Shown: positions 25,709 to 33,579 of the stretch, in pieces | Layout of the letters: each line of letters begins with the position of its first letter | Position numbering within the stretch: position 1 is the first letter of the stretch | Notes under the pieces: model-generated | Database searches by the model: none | Told to the model about the DNA's origin: nothing | The model's input: only the letters and a program-made list of their open reading frames with translations | Position numbers and translations under genes: made by a program | Assembly (NCBI GenBank): GCA_004298045.1 | Contig: SCRM01000005.1 | Coordinates: 62,001-126,000, forward strand | From: Rhodanobacter sp. | GTDB taxonomy: Bacteria; Pseudomonadota; Gammaproteobacteria; Xanthomonadales; Rhodanobacteraceae | Length of the DNA stretch: 64,000 bases | Direction of reading: 5' to 3'

Positions 25709-26413
25709 TTACGCAAGCGTCGTCCAACCGGCTGCGGTACGGATTTCCAGCGGCCGGAAGCGCCGCTTGTAATCCATTTTTGGATGGCCGTTGATCCAGA
25801 ACCCGAGATAGACCTGCGGCAGACCGTGGCTCAGGGCGTAGTCGATCTGGGTGAGGATGGCGAAGGTGCCAAGCCCGCGGGCGTGTTCGTCGGGGTCGAA
25901 AAACGTGTACACCGCCGACACGCCCTCCGCGCACAGGTCGGTGACGGCGACGGCGACGAGGCGCTCGTGCTCGCGGAATTCGAGGAATACCGTGGGGCTC
26001 CACGGTGCGGTCAGGAAGCGCTGGAAATCCTCGGCGCTGGCCTCGTCCATGCCGCCGCCGCGATGGCGCGTCTGCAGATAGCGGCGATACAGCGCATGGC
26101 GCTCGGCGGTGTATTCGGCCGTGCATTCGCGCACGGCAAGATCGCGGTTGCGCTTGCGGCAACGTCGCTGCGAACGGTCCGGCACGAAGCGTTCCACCGG
26201 AATGCGGCATGGTGTGCAGGCATGGCAGGCGCCGCAACGCGGCAAGTAGAGCTGTCCGCCAGCGCGGCGGAAACCGTGCGTGAGCGCCGGCCCGTACAAC
26301 TCGCGCAGGTTCGGTGCCGCGGGATCGATCACCAGATTTTGTGCCGTGCGATCCGCGAAGTAACCGCACGCGTGCGGCAGGGTCTGGAACAGGCGGACGG
26401 TTTCGGAACGCAT
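25709..26413 (-). CDS. bpt: Aspartate/glutamate leucyltransferase (N-degron pathway)
   Basis: A 234-residue Bpt/ATE-family enzyme that transfers leucine from tRNA to proteins beginning with Asp or Glu, marking them for ClpAP. The N-terminal domain has the cysteine cluster LPRCGACHACTPCRIP; the GNAT-like C-terminal half has VFLEF, AVYTFFDPDEHARGLGTFAILTQI and YLGFWINGHPKMDYK. Length is normal. It converges with the FMN-binding gene (stops 6 bp apart). Monocistronic by appearance, with 164 bp of repeat-containing DNA upstream. Confidence 0.95.
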   Translation of the reverse strand: MRSETVRLFQTLPHACGYFADRTAQNLVIDPAAPNLRELYGPALTHGFRRAGGQLYLPRCGACHACTPCRIPVERFVPDRSQRRCRKRNRDLAVRECTAEYTAERHALYRRYLQTRHRGGGMDEASAEDFQRFLTAPWSPTVFLEFREHERLVAVAVTDLCAEGVSAVYTFFDPDEHARGLGTFAILTQIDYALSHGLPQVYLGFWINGHPKMDYKRRFRPLEIRTAAGWTTLA

Positions 26414-26423
26414 GCCCTGATTC

Positions 26424-26456
26424 TAGGAGCCGGGATTGGAGATGGGGGATTCGGCA
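26424..26456. repeat. Xanthomonad-type repeat, GGGATT orientation
   Basis: GGAGCCGGGATTGGAGATGG followed by GGGATTCGGC. It is the inverted partner of the AATCCC copy at 26536-26573, about 80 bp away in the same gap. Confidence 0.65.
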
Positions 26457-26535
26457 GGGCGAATTACGGCAAGCGACGAGACTTCCTTGCAGCTACTGTC
26501 GGCCCGATCAAGCGCGACTCACGACAGTCCGCCGC

Positions 26536-26573
26536 TTTTTCGAATCCCGAATCCCGTAGCCCCGATCCCGGCG
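26536..26573. repeat. Xanthomonad-type repeat, AATCCC orientation
   Basis: TTTTTCGAATCCCGAATCCC then GTAGCCCCGATCCCGG. With the inverted copy at 26424 it bounds the short gap between bpt and the DUF2007-like gene. Confidence 0.65.
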
Positions 26574-26577
26574 GTCG

Positions 26578-26970
26578 TCACATCCACCCGAGATTGCGCA
26601 GGGCGACGAAGGTGGCAACGATCAGCACGGCGAGCAGCACGAGGTGGCGCGTCCAGGCCACGGTGCGCTTGCGCTTTTCGGCCGGGGTGCGGTTGCGCCA
26701 GGCGGTGAGGTCGGCCTCGAACTTCACCGAGGGTTCCAGCCCCATGTCGCGCATCACTTCGCGCGCGCGGGTGTAGTCGTCGGGGCGGCTTACCCAGACC
26801 TGCTCCCAGTTGGTGCGCGCGGTGTCGGGCTCCAGGTAGCTGAAGCGGCGGTGGCCGGGGCGGTCATAGTTGGAGCGGTTGTGGATGATGGTTTCGATGC
26901 CGTGCTCGGCCATCAAGGCCACCAGACGGTCGATGTTTTCCGGGCGGGGCGAGCTGTAGATCTGGCGCAT
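26578..26970 (-). CDS. DUF2007-like protein with C-terminal membrane helix
   Basis: 130 residues. The N-terminal part (MRQIYSSPRPENIDRLVALMAEHGI) has the DUF2007/putative-signal-transducing pattern, a small ferredoxin-like fold with unknown ligand. VWVSRPDDYTRAREVMRDMG closes the fold. A long basic linker (RNRTPAEKRKR) precedes a C-terminal helix of about 17 residues (HLVLLAVLIVATFVALR), so it is probably anchored with the domain in the cytosol. It lies 6 bp after tesB on the same strand, likely co-transcribed. Confidence 0.7.
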   Translation of the reverse strand: MRQIYSSPRPENIDRLVALMAEHGIETIIHNRSNYDRPGHRRFSYLEPDTARTNWEQVWVSRPDDYTRAREVMRDMGLEPSVKFEADLTAWRNRTPAEKRKRTVAWTRHLVLLAVLIVATFVALRNLGWM

Positions 26971-26976
26971 GGCGGC

Positions 26977-27849
26977 CTACCGCTGGCTGCCGTGCAGGCG
27001 GATCAAACCTTCCTGCGTGGTGGATGCCGCGAGCACGCCGTCGCGGGTGAAGATTTGCCCGCGTGCAAGGCCGCGGCCGCCCTGGGCGGTCGGGCTGTCG
27101 AACGAATACAGCAGCCACTCGTCCACCCGGAACGGGCGATGGAACCACAGCGCGTGGTCGAGGCTGGCCATTTGGATGCCTGGCGTGAGGTAGGAAATGC
27201 CGTGCGGCAGCGTGGCGGTACCGATCAGGTGGAAATCCGACGCATAGGCCAGCAGGGCACGGTGCAACACCGCGGCGTCGTCGATTTTGGCGGTAAGCCG
27301 AAACCAGATGTGCTGCACCGGCGGGCGCTTGACCGGGTGCAGCTCGTTGCGCGGCCATACCAGGCGGAACTCAAACGGGCCGTCGATGCCCATCCAGCGC
27401 TGCAATTTCGCCGGCAGCTTGGCGATTTCTTCCAGCGGCATCGGGCGCATCGGCTCGACGTCTTCCGGCGCCGGGACCTCCGGCATCGCGGTCTGGTGCT
27501 CGAAGCCTTTTTCCGGAATCTGGAACGACACCGAGCCGTTCAGGATCGGCGCGCCGTGCTGGATCGCCACCACCCGCCGCGAGGAGAACGTGCCGCCGTC
27601 GCGCGTGCGCTCCACGTTGTAGATGATCGGCGCGTTGACGTCGCCGGCGCGCAGGAAATACGCGTGCAGCGAATGCGCCTCGCGCACCGGGTCGACGGTC
27701 TGCTGCGCGGCGGACAGCGCCTGGCCCAGCACCTGCCCGCCGAACACGAACTTGGTGCCGATGTCGCGGCTCTGCCCGCGAAACAGGTTGTCCTCGAGCC
27801 GCTCCAGTTGCAGCAGCGCGATGAGTTCCTTGACGTGTTCCTGGTGCAT
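26977..27849 (-). CDS. tesB: Acyl-CoA thioesterase II
   Basis: A 290-residue double-hotdog thioesterase that cleaves acyl-CoA to free acid and CoA. Conserved TesB segments are LYRG/LFRGQS, VFGGQVLGQALSAA, HSLHAYFLRAGD near the N-terminus, and SLDHALWFHRPFR and DEWLLYSFDSP with the active-site Asp region near the C-terminus. The start MHQEHVKEL at 27849 matches family N-termini; the longer frame begins with a non-standard codon. The gene is cytosolic and heads the tesB-DUF2007 pair. Confidence 0.94.
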   Translation of the reverse strand: MHQEHVKELIALLQLERLEDNLFRGQSRDIGTKFVFGGQVLGQALSAAQQTVDPVREAHSLHAYFLRAGDVNAPIIYNVERTRDGGTFSSRRVVAIQHGAPILNGSVSFQIPEKGFEHQTAMPEVPAPEDVEPMRPMPLEEIAKLPAKLQRWMGIDGPFEFRLVWPRNELHPVKRPPVQHIWFRLTAKIDDAAVLHRALLAYASDFHLIGTATLPHGISYLTPGIQMASLDHALWFHRPFRVDEWLLYSFDSPTAQGGRGLARGQIFTRDGVLAASTTQEGLIRLHGSQR

Positions 27850-27910
27850 GGCTGCCGGTTGGAGGCCCGAAAGCGGCAATTATAGCCGGCGCCGCCTGCT
27901 GGCTCCGGCG

Positions 27911-28468
27911 TCAGGGCGCGCGCGTCAGCCCGCTGCCGGCGAGGACTTCCTGCCACGGAAACCGCGGGCCGGGGTCGCGCTTGCGCGGCACGGTTTGCGC
28001 AGGATCGTTGCTGGCCGGCACACGGGTGGTGTCCAGGTCTTCGTGGCCGGCGATCGCCGTGAGGTTCGGCAGCTCGCTTCGCAGTTGCGCAAGCAGGGCG
28101 CGCAGCGCGGCGATCTGCGCGGCGGTGTAGGGCTCGGTCATCGCCTGATGACGGGTATCGAACCAGTCCGGGTAGCGCCCGCGGTTGACCAGCTCGATGC
28201 CGACCGACACGTCGTTCCAGCCGCGCACGTGGTTGGCGACCCGGGTGGCCGGCACGTAGCGGTAAACCTGCCCGTCGCGGTCGATGTAGTAGTGCCCGCT
28301 GTTGCCGGTGCCGCTGGGGTACAGCACCCTCTCGCCGTACTCGCGCGCGGTGGCGAGGTCGGGCAGCTCGGTGCAGTGGATTACCACCAGCGTCACCGCG
28401 CTCGCCGGGCGTTCCGCGAGTTGCGCGACGTAGGGCAGCGGCTGGTCGTGGATGGTCAGGGCAGGCAT
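27911..28468 (-). CDS. N-acetylmuramoyl-L-alanine amidase, AmpD-like (amidase_2)
   Basis: A 185-residue amidase_2/PGRP-fold zinc enzyme cleaving the MurNAc-L-Ala bond of muropeptides. Zinc-ligand regions are VVIHCTELPD (His), GHEDLD (His) and the RDPGP motif (Asp equivalent). The substrate segment SGHYYIDRDGQVYRYV is typical of the family. No signal peptide is seen from the preferred start MPALTIHDQP at 28468, so a cytosolic recycling role is more likely than cell-wall lysis. Compared with AmpD there is extra sequence between GHED and RDPGP. It is divergent from the small hydrolase gene, 31 bp apart, so promoters overlap. Confidence 0.85.
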   Translation of the reverse strand: MPALTIHDQPLPYVAQLAERPASAVTLVVIHCTELPDLATAREYGERVLYPSGTGNSGHYYIDRDGQVYRYVPATRVANHVRGWNDVSVGIELVNRGRYPDWFDTRHQAMTEPYTAAQIAALRALLAQLRSELPNLTAIAGHEDLDTTRVPASNDPAQTVPRKRDPGPRFPWQEVLAGSGLTRAP

Positions 28469-28499
28469 GCGGTCAGTGTCGCACGCGGCGACCGTTATC

Positions 28500-29051
28500 A
28501 TGGCGGCCTTGGTTCATCCACCGGAGCACGCCGTGCGCGGCCAGATCATCCTTTCGCATGGCTCGGGCTCCGGTCCGGATGCGGTCAAGACCAGCGCGCT
28601 GGCGGCGCGCGCCGAGGCACTCGGCTGGCGCACGCAGCGGCCGGATTTCCGCGTCCACGACGCGCACGGCTACGCGGCTGCCGTCGCGCCGCGCGTGGCG
28701 CAGCTCGTTACGCTGATCGCCGCCTGCGACACCCCGCCGGTGCTGGTGGGGTCCAGCATGGGGGCGTTCGCCTCGGCGCTGGCTTCGGTCGACGCGCCCG
28801 TGGCCGCCCTGTTCCTGATGGCGACGCCGCCGATGATCCCCGGCGCGGAGCGTGCGTTCGACGTACGCGCCGGCGTGCCGGCGGTGCTGGTGCATGGCTG
28901 GCGCGACGAGTTGTGCCCGGTAGCGGCGGTGCAGGCGTTCGCGGCGGCGCGCCATCTGCCGCTGCTGCTGGTCGACGACGACCACCGGCTGGCCGGAAGT
29001 CTGGACATGATCACCGCGCAGTTCGTCGCGTTCCTGGGCCGCCTCGCATGA
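28500..29051 (+). CDS. Small alpha/beta-hydrolase (YqiA/dienelactone-hydrolase-like)
   Basis: A 183-residue minimal alpha/beta-hydrolase. Oxyanion-hole region IILSHGSGSGPD, nucleophile GSSMGAF (Ser), and a C-terminal VDDDHRLAGS with the likely catalytic His; VLVHGWRDELCP supplies the Asp region. No signal peptide. Esterase substrate unknown. It overlaps rlmKL by four bases (ATGA), so the two are co-translated, as is seen in some Xanthomonadales. Confidence 0.82.
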   Translation: MAALVHPPEHAVRGQIILSHGSGSGPDAVKTSALAARAEALGWRTQRPDFRVHDAHGYAAAVAPRVAQLVTLIAACDTPPVLVGSSMGAFASALASVDAPVAALFLMATPPMIPGAERAFDVRAGVPAVLVHGWRDELCPVAAVQAFAAARHLPLLLVDDDHRLAGSLDMITAQFVAFLGRLA

Positions 29052-31234
29052 GCCAGTGGTTCGCCAGTTGCCCCAAGGGGCTGGAATACCTGCTGCGCGA
29101 CGAGCTGGCCGCGCTGGGCGCGCAGGGCGTGCACGAGGCGCTGGCCGGCGTGCATTTCGAGGGGCCGCTGGAAACCGCCTACCGTGCCTGTTTGTGGTCG
29201 CGCCTCGCGAGCCGCGTGCTGCTGCCGCTGGCGGAGTTCGACGCGGCGGACGATGAGGCCCTGTACGCCGGCGTCGGTGCCATCGACTGGTCGGCGCACC
29301 TTGCGGCGCACGCCACGCTGGCGGTGGATGCGCACACCGCGCAAAGCCAGCTCACGCACAGCCAGTTCATCGCGCAGCGGGTGAAGGACGCCGTGGTCGA
29401 CCAGTTCCGCCAGCGCGTCGGCACGCGCCCGGACGTGGACACCGACGAGCCCGACGTGCGCCTGAATCTGTATCTGAAGCGTAATCGCGCCACGCTCTCG
29501 CTTGACCTTGCCGGCACGCCGTTGCACCGCCGCGGCTGGCGCAAGCAGCAGGGCGAGGCGCCGCTCAAGGAGAATCTTGCCGCCGCGATTCTCCTGCGCG
29601 CGCGCTGGCCGGAAATCTACGCCGCCGGCGGTGCCGTGCTCGATCCGATGTGCGGTTCCGGCACGCTGCTGATCGAGGCCGCGCTGATGGCGGCCGATGC
29701 GGCGCCGGGTTTGCACCGCGATTACTACGGCTTTCTCGGTTGGCAGCAGCACGACGTGGCGCTGTGGCAGCACGTGCTGGACGCGGCAAGGCAGCGTGCG
29801 GAAGCCGGCCTGAAAACCTTGCGCGCGTGCTTTTTCGGCAGCGACCTCGACCCGCGCATGGTGCAGGTCGCCAAGCGGAACGCGCAGGACGCCGGCGTCG
29901 CCGGGTTCTTCACGCTGGAAAAGCGCGATGCCGCGCTGATCACGCCGCCGCCGGGCAGCGCCACCGGGCTGGTCGTCACCAACCCGCCGTATGGCGAACG
30001 CCTGGGCGAGCACGCGCAGATGCCGGCGCTGTACCACGCGCTGGGCGACCGCCTGCGCACGCAGTTCCGCGGCTGGCAGTTCGCCGTGCTGGCCGGCGAC
30101 GCCGAGCTGGGCCGCGCCATGCGTCTGCATGCCGAGAAAAAGTACGCGCTCTACAACGGCGCGCTCGAAGTGCAGCTGCTGGTGGGCGCGATCCGCGGCG
30201 AGGACGTTGCGCCGCGCGAACCCAGGCCGCTTTCCGCCGGCGCGCAGATGCTGCGCAACCGGCTGGAGAAAGACCTGAAGCGCCTGCACAAGCGCCTTGT
30301 GCGCGAAGGCATCCACTGCTGGCGTGCCTACGACCAGGATCTTCCCGAATACGCCGCGGCGATCGACGTCTATGGCAGCGAGGGCGGCGAACCGTGGCTG
30401 CACGTGCAGGAATACCGCGCGCCGGCCGAGGTGCCGGTGGCCACCGCGCAGCAGCGCCTGCGCGAGATCGTGCGCGTGGCGGGCGAGCTCTTCGGCGTGC
30501 CGCGCGAACGCATTGCGGTGAAGACCCGCGAGCGCGGCAAGGGTGGCGCCAAATACGGCCGCTTCGACCAGCGCGGCGAATTCATCGAAGTGGATGAGGG
30601 CGGGCTGCGCTTTCTCGTCAACCTCGTCGATTACCTGGATACCGGCCTGTTTCTCGATCACCGGCTGGTGCGCGCGAAGCTGCGCGAGCTGGCGCGCGGT
30701 CAGCGCTTCCTGAACCTCTTTGCGTACACCGCTACGGCCAGCGTGTACGCCGCGGCTGGCGGCGCGCGCGACACGGTGAGCGTGGATCTGTCGGCGACGT
30801 ACCTGGATTGGGCTTCGCGCAATCTTGCGCTGAACGACTTCATCGGCGTGCACCACCGGCTGGTGCAGTCCGACGCACTGGCTTTCCTGCGCAGCGACCA
30901 CGCGCACTACGGCGTGATCTACGTCGACCCACCGACGTTTTCCAACTCCAAGCGCGCCGAGGATTTCGACGTGCAGCGTGATCACGTGGCGCTGCTCACG
31001 GCCTGCGCCGAGCGCCTGAACGACGACGGCGTGATCGTGTTTTCCAACAATTTCCGGCGCTTCAAGCTGGATGCGGAAGCGCTGGCCGAAACCTTCGCCA
31101 TCGAGGACTGGAGCGCGCCCAGCATCCCGTTCGATTTCGCGCGCAACCCCGGCATTCACGGCTGCTGGCTGTTGCGCAAAAAAGCGGCTGAAAGCGCGCC
31201 GAATCCATGGCGTGACGCACGTCCCAAAATCTGA
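29048..31234 (+). CDS. rlmL: Bifunctional 23S rRNA methyltransferase RlmKL (m2G2445 and m7G2069)
   Basis: 728 residues with both methyltransferase halves of the fused RlmKL. The N-terminal THUMP domain (FASCPKGLEYLLRDEL) precedes the RlmL half (m2G2445): LDPMCGSGTLLIEAALMA around 199-208 and TNPPYGERLGE near 312. The RlmK half (m7G2069) follows with FLNLFAYTATASVYAA and YVDPPTFSNSK around 628-636. It modifies domain V of 23S rRNA. The start overlaps the upstream hydrolase stop by four bases. Length matches family (about 700-730). Confidence 0.96.
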   Translation: MSQWFASCPKGLEYLLRDELAALGAQGVHEALAGVHFEGPLETAYRACLWSRLASRVLLPLAEFDAADDEALYAGVGAIDWSAHLAAHATLAVDAHTAQSQLTHSQFIAQRVKDAVVDQFRQRVGTRPDVDTDEPDVRLNLYLKRNRATLSLDLAGTPLHRRGWRKQQGEAPLKENLAAAILLRARWPEIYAAGGAVLDPMCGSGTLLIEAALMAADAAPGLHRDYYGFLGWQQHDVALWQHVLDAARQRAEAGLKTLRACFFGSDLDPRMVQVAKRNAQDAGVAGFFTLEKRDAALITPPPGSATGLVVTNPPYGERLGEHAQMPALYHALGDRLRTQFRGWQFAVLAGDAELGRAMRLHAEKKYALYNGALEVQLLVGAIRGEDVAPREPRPLSAGAQMLRNRLEKDLKRLHKRLVREGIHCWRAYDQDLPEYAAAIDVYGSEGGEPWLHVQEYRAPAEVPVATAQQRLREIVRVAGELFGVPRERIAVKTRERGKGGAKYGRFDQRGEFIEVDEGGLRFLVNLVDYLDTGLFLDHRLVRAKLRELARGQRFLNLFAYTATASVYAAAGGARDTVSVDLSATYLDWASRNLALNDFIGVHHRLVQSDALAFLRSDHAHYGVIYVDPPTFSNSKRAEDFDVQRDHVALLTACAERLNDDGVIVFSNNFRRFKLDAEALAETFAIEDWSAPSIPFDFARNPGIHGCWLLRKKAAESAPNPWRDARPKI

Positions 31235-31298
31235 CGGCTTCAGTGCGGATTAAGTCGCGCAAGCCGAGCATCGGCTTTGTTCAAACGGAGGTGCGATC

Positions 31299-31691
31299 AT
31301 GACCAAACGCAAGATCGGCAAGGTTCTCGCCATCAGCCTGGCCGTGGCTGCTGCGGCGGCGATGCCGCTCGCGGCTTCCGCACACGGCTGGGGCCGGGGT
31401 GGCGGTTGGCACGGCGGCGGCCATTGGGCCGGCGCGCCGTATTACGGTGGTCACGGCTACTATCGCGGTGGTCACTGGAGTGGCGGCCGCTGGATTGCCG
31501 GTGCCATCGTGACCGGCGCGGTTGCTGGCCTGGTCAGCGATGCCCTGGCGCCGCGCACCGTGGTGTACGCGCCGCCGCAGACGGTGGTGTACGAAGACGC
31601 GCCGGTGGTAACGCGTCGCGTGGTGACCCGTACCGTGATCTACGACAACGGCTACCCGACGCGGTACATCGGTGACGACGACGGCGATTGA
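31299..31691 (+). CDS. Gly/His/Tyr-rich small exported protein
   Basis: A 130-residue protein with a clear signal peptide (KIGKVLAISLAVAAAAAMPL, cleavage after ASA). The mature part is rich in Gly, His, Trp and Tyr (GWGRGGGWHGGGHW), followed by a short hydrophobic stretch (IAGAIVTGAVAGLVS) and a Val/Tyr-rich repeat (VVYAPPQTVVYE). It resembles the abundant RcnB/glycine-zipper-like exported proteins of Xanthomonadales; function unknown. GGAGG lies 7-8 bases upstream of the ATG and a strong terminator follows, so it is an independent, well-expressed unit. Confidence 0.7.
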   Translation: MTKRKIGKVLAISLAVAAAAAMPLAASAHGWGRGGGWHGGGHWAGAPYYGGHGYYRGGHWSGGRWIAGAIVTGAVAGLVSDALAPRTVVYAPPQTVVYEDAPVVTRRVVTRTVIYDNGYPTRYIGDDDGD

Positions 31692-31721
31692 TCGTCGCGT
31701 TGAAGGCTGATTGCGGTTGTG

Positions 31722-31755
31722 GAGGAGCCCGGCCATGCCGGGCTCCTCTTTGTTT
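31722..31755 (+). terminator. Intrinsic terminator after the Gly-rich gene
   Basis: GAGGAGCCCGGC-CAT-GCCGGGCTCCTC is a 12-bp perfect stem with a 3-base loop, followed by TTTGTTT. It sits between the convergent exported-protein gene and DUF6491-like gene. Confidence 0.93.
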
Positions 31756-32215
31756 ACGGCTTTTCGAGGTCACGGGGCGGCAACCCTGCCGCGCTGCCGC
31801 TGCGGCGTGCCTTGGCGCTGAGCCGGTCGAACTGCGCTCGGTCGATCTGGCGCACGGACTGGATGGCGCACGGCGGCTGGTTGGGTGAACTCACGGTTTC
31901 GCCCACCTCGCCGCAGATGCTGAACGGCGCAACGGCCTTGCCGGCCGGGCTGGTGTGGAAGCGCAGCGTCGGCGGGCCATAGCTGAGCCGCTGGCATTGA
32001 GCGGCGAGCTTCACCAGGTAACGGTCGGGACCGGTGCGCACCGTAAGCGTGCGCGCATCGACCACGTGCCACTCGTTGATGCGGTCGGTGCGCAGGCATT
32101 GCGATACCGGGCGCAGCGGGTGATAGGCAGCATGCGATGCCTTCGTCTGTGCGTTGGCGCCGGCAGCCAGCGTCAGCGCCAATACACTCAAACCGGCAAC
32201 CATCAACGGCTTCAT
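31754..32215 (-). CDS. DUF6491-like exported protein
   Basis: A 153-residue protein with a signal peptide (MKPLMVAGLSVLALTLAAGANA). The mature domain contains two or three cysteines (SQCLRTDRINEWHVVDART, AAQCQRL, FSICGEVGE) and VRTGPDRYLVKLA, the pattern of the DUF6491 family, which is frequent in Xanthomonadales and of unknown function; a disulfide is plausible. It is divergent from the borosin-type operon (201 bp) and ends at the plus-strand terminator. Confidence 0.72.
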   Translation of the reverse strand: MKPLMVAGLSVLALTLAAGANAQTKASHAAYHPLRPVSQCLRTDRINEWHVVDARTLTVRTGPDRYLVKLAAQCQRLSYGPPTLRFHTSPAGKAVAPFSICGEVGETVSSPNQPPCAIQSVRQIDRAQFDRLSAKARRSGSAAGLPPRDLEKP

Positions 32216-32279
32216 GGCGGCATCTCCGTGCGGGGCGGTACCTGGATGCTGCCGCAGCCGAACCTCACGCGGTGTGAAT

Positions 32280-32301
32280 GCCGCGCGTTATGGCGCGCGG
32301 C
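32280..32301. repeat. 8-bp inverted repeat GCCGCGCG-TTATGG-CGCGCGGC
   Basis: Perfect arms at 32280-32287 and 32294-32301 with a 6-base spacer in the divergent gap between the DUF6491-like gene and the methyltransferase operon. It could be an operator or a REP-like element. A TATGAT hexamer at 32385-32390 is the only promoter-like string I see upstream of the operon, without a clear -35. Confidence 0.5.
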
Positions 32302-32416
32302 AACGCGCTTTCACAGCGCGCAGCTTGGATATTGCGTGAGCATCGCGGCAGCGTTGACGAGGCGACGGCGTGCTTGCGGGTGGCTATGATCCGCCAAAGC
32401 CAATGGGGAGACGGTG

Positions 32417-33235
32417 ATGACGGATGCATCACGGTGCCACGGGCGCCTCGCCTGCGTGGGGTTGGGCATGACGCTCGGTTCGCACCTGACGCCGCTGGCG
32501 CGCAGCCATATCGCGCAGGCCGACGTGGTGTTTGCCGCCCTGTCCGACGCCGTTGTCGAGGAGTGGCTGAAGCGCCTGCGCCCGGATGTGCGCAGCCTGC
32601 AGTCGGGCTATGCCGAAGGCAAACCGCTCATGCGCACCTACCGCGAATGGGGGGACCTGATGCTGGACGAGGTACGTGCCGGCCGGCGCGTGTGCGGCGT
32701 GTTCTACGGCCACCCCGGCGTCTTTGCCTGGTCACCGCACCAGGCGATTGCGCAGGCGCGCGCCGAAGGCTACCCGGCGTACATGGAGCCGGACATTTCC
32801 GCCGAGGATTGTCTCTACGCCGATCTCGGCATCGACCCCGGCAGCCGTGGCTGCCAGCACTTCGAGGCCAGCCAGCTCCTGTATTGCGAGCGGCGCATTG
32901 ACTCCGCCGGTTACCTCGTGCTGTGGCAGGTGGGCGTGGTCGGCAACCGCTCGGTGGGACGCTTCGACCACGGTTCGGCGTACCGCGCACTGCTGGTGGA
33001 ACGGCTGCTGGCCGATTACCCGGCCGAGCACGAGGTGATCGTCTACCGCGGCGCCACCTTGCCGATCGAGGAGCCGCGCATCCGCCGCCTGCCGCTGCGT
33101 GGACTGGCCACCGTGGCCTTGACCGCGGAGGACACCGTGGTAGTGCCGCCGACAACGGACTTGCAGCCCAATCGTGCGATGCTTGAGCGCCTGCAGGCGC
33201 TGGATGCGGCGGTGCGGGCGCCAGCGGCGGCGTGA
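32417..33235 (+). CDS. Borosin-type peptide alpha-N-methyltransferase (tetrapyrrole-methylase fold)
   Basis: A 272-residue SAM-dependent enzyme of the PF00590 tetrapyrrole-methylase fold. Features seen: GLGMTLGSHLTPLARSHI near the N-terminus, FYGHPGVF at 96-103, PDISAEDCLYADLGIDPG at 125-142 and QHFEASQLLY at 148-156. These blocks match backbone N-methyltransferases of borosin RiPPs (fungal OphMA and the bacterial split enzyme SonM) better than cobalamin or sirohaem enzymes. Tyr65 and Tyr75 fall in the GYAEGKPLMRTY segment equivalent to the catalytic loop. No precursor is fused to it, so it should act in trans on the next gene's product. Start: GGGGAG is 6 bases before ATG at 32417. Confidence 0.82.
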   Translation: MTDASRCHGRLACVGLGMTLGSHLTPLARSHIAQADVVFAALSDAVVEEWLKRLRPDVRSLQSGYAEGKPLMRTYREWGDLMLDEVRAGRRVCGVFYGHPGVFAWSPHQAIAQARAEGYPAYMEPDISAEDCLYADLGIDPGSRGCQHFEASQLLYCERRIDSAGYLVLWQVGVVGNRSVGRFDHGSAYRALLVERLLADYPAEHEVIVYRGATLPIEEPRIRRLPLRGLATVALTAEDTVVVPPTTDLQPNRAMLERLQALDAAVRAPAAA

Positions 33236-33267
33236 TTGGGGTGGGCAACAAACGACAGGGGATCGGT

Positions 33268-33579
33268 ATGAGCCACACCATCGACTGGCTGGAAACCATC
33301 GGCAGCGACGCGTCGCTGCGTTGCGCCACCGCTACCGAGCTGCAAGCCGTGCTCGAACGCGCACACGCCAGCGCCGAGCTGATCGCGGCGGTAGCCACCG
33401 GCAACGGCGCGCCGCTGCGGGTGAAGCTGGGCATACGGCGTGCGGTGCATGCGCCGCAGACCCAATCTCCGGGCTTGGGCGACGGCGACAAGAAACGTGC
33501 CCCCGCGCCGTCGCCCGCGCCACCTGTACCGCCCGCGCCGCCAAGGCCGCTGCCGCCGGATCGCCCCGACCACGCGTGA
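33268..33579 (+). CDS. Probable split-borosin precursor with helical leader and Pro-rich tail
   Basis: A 103-residue protein with no signal peptide. Residues 1-55 (MSHTIDWLETIGSDASLR, then ATELQAVLERAHASAELIAAV) are predicted helical and look like the borosin-binding domain of split borosin precursors. A middle segment (RRAVHAPQTQSPG) and an acidic-basic linker lead into a tail with about 16 prolines (SPAPPVPPAPPRPLPPD). Proline nitrogens cannot be methylated further, so the methylated core may be the middle segment rather than the end. GGGGAT lies 6 bases before the ATG. It follows the methyltransferase by 32 bp and overlaps the GGDEF gene (GTGA), so all three form an operon. The precursor role is inferred. 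Confidence 0.65.
   Translation: MSHTIDWLETIGSDASLRCATATELQAVLERAHASAELIAAVATGNGAPLRVKLGIRRAVHAPQTQSPGLGDGDKKRAPAPSPAPPVPPAPPRPLPPDRPDHA

Noticed and set aside
32417-33235. Methyltransferase as a cobalamin or sirohaem biosynthesis enzyme
   Set aside because: Same fold, but the FYGHPGVF and ISAEDCLYADLGIDPG blocks resemble borosin enzymes and no tetrapyrrole genes are adjacent.
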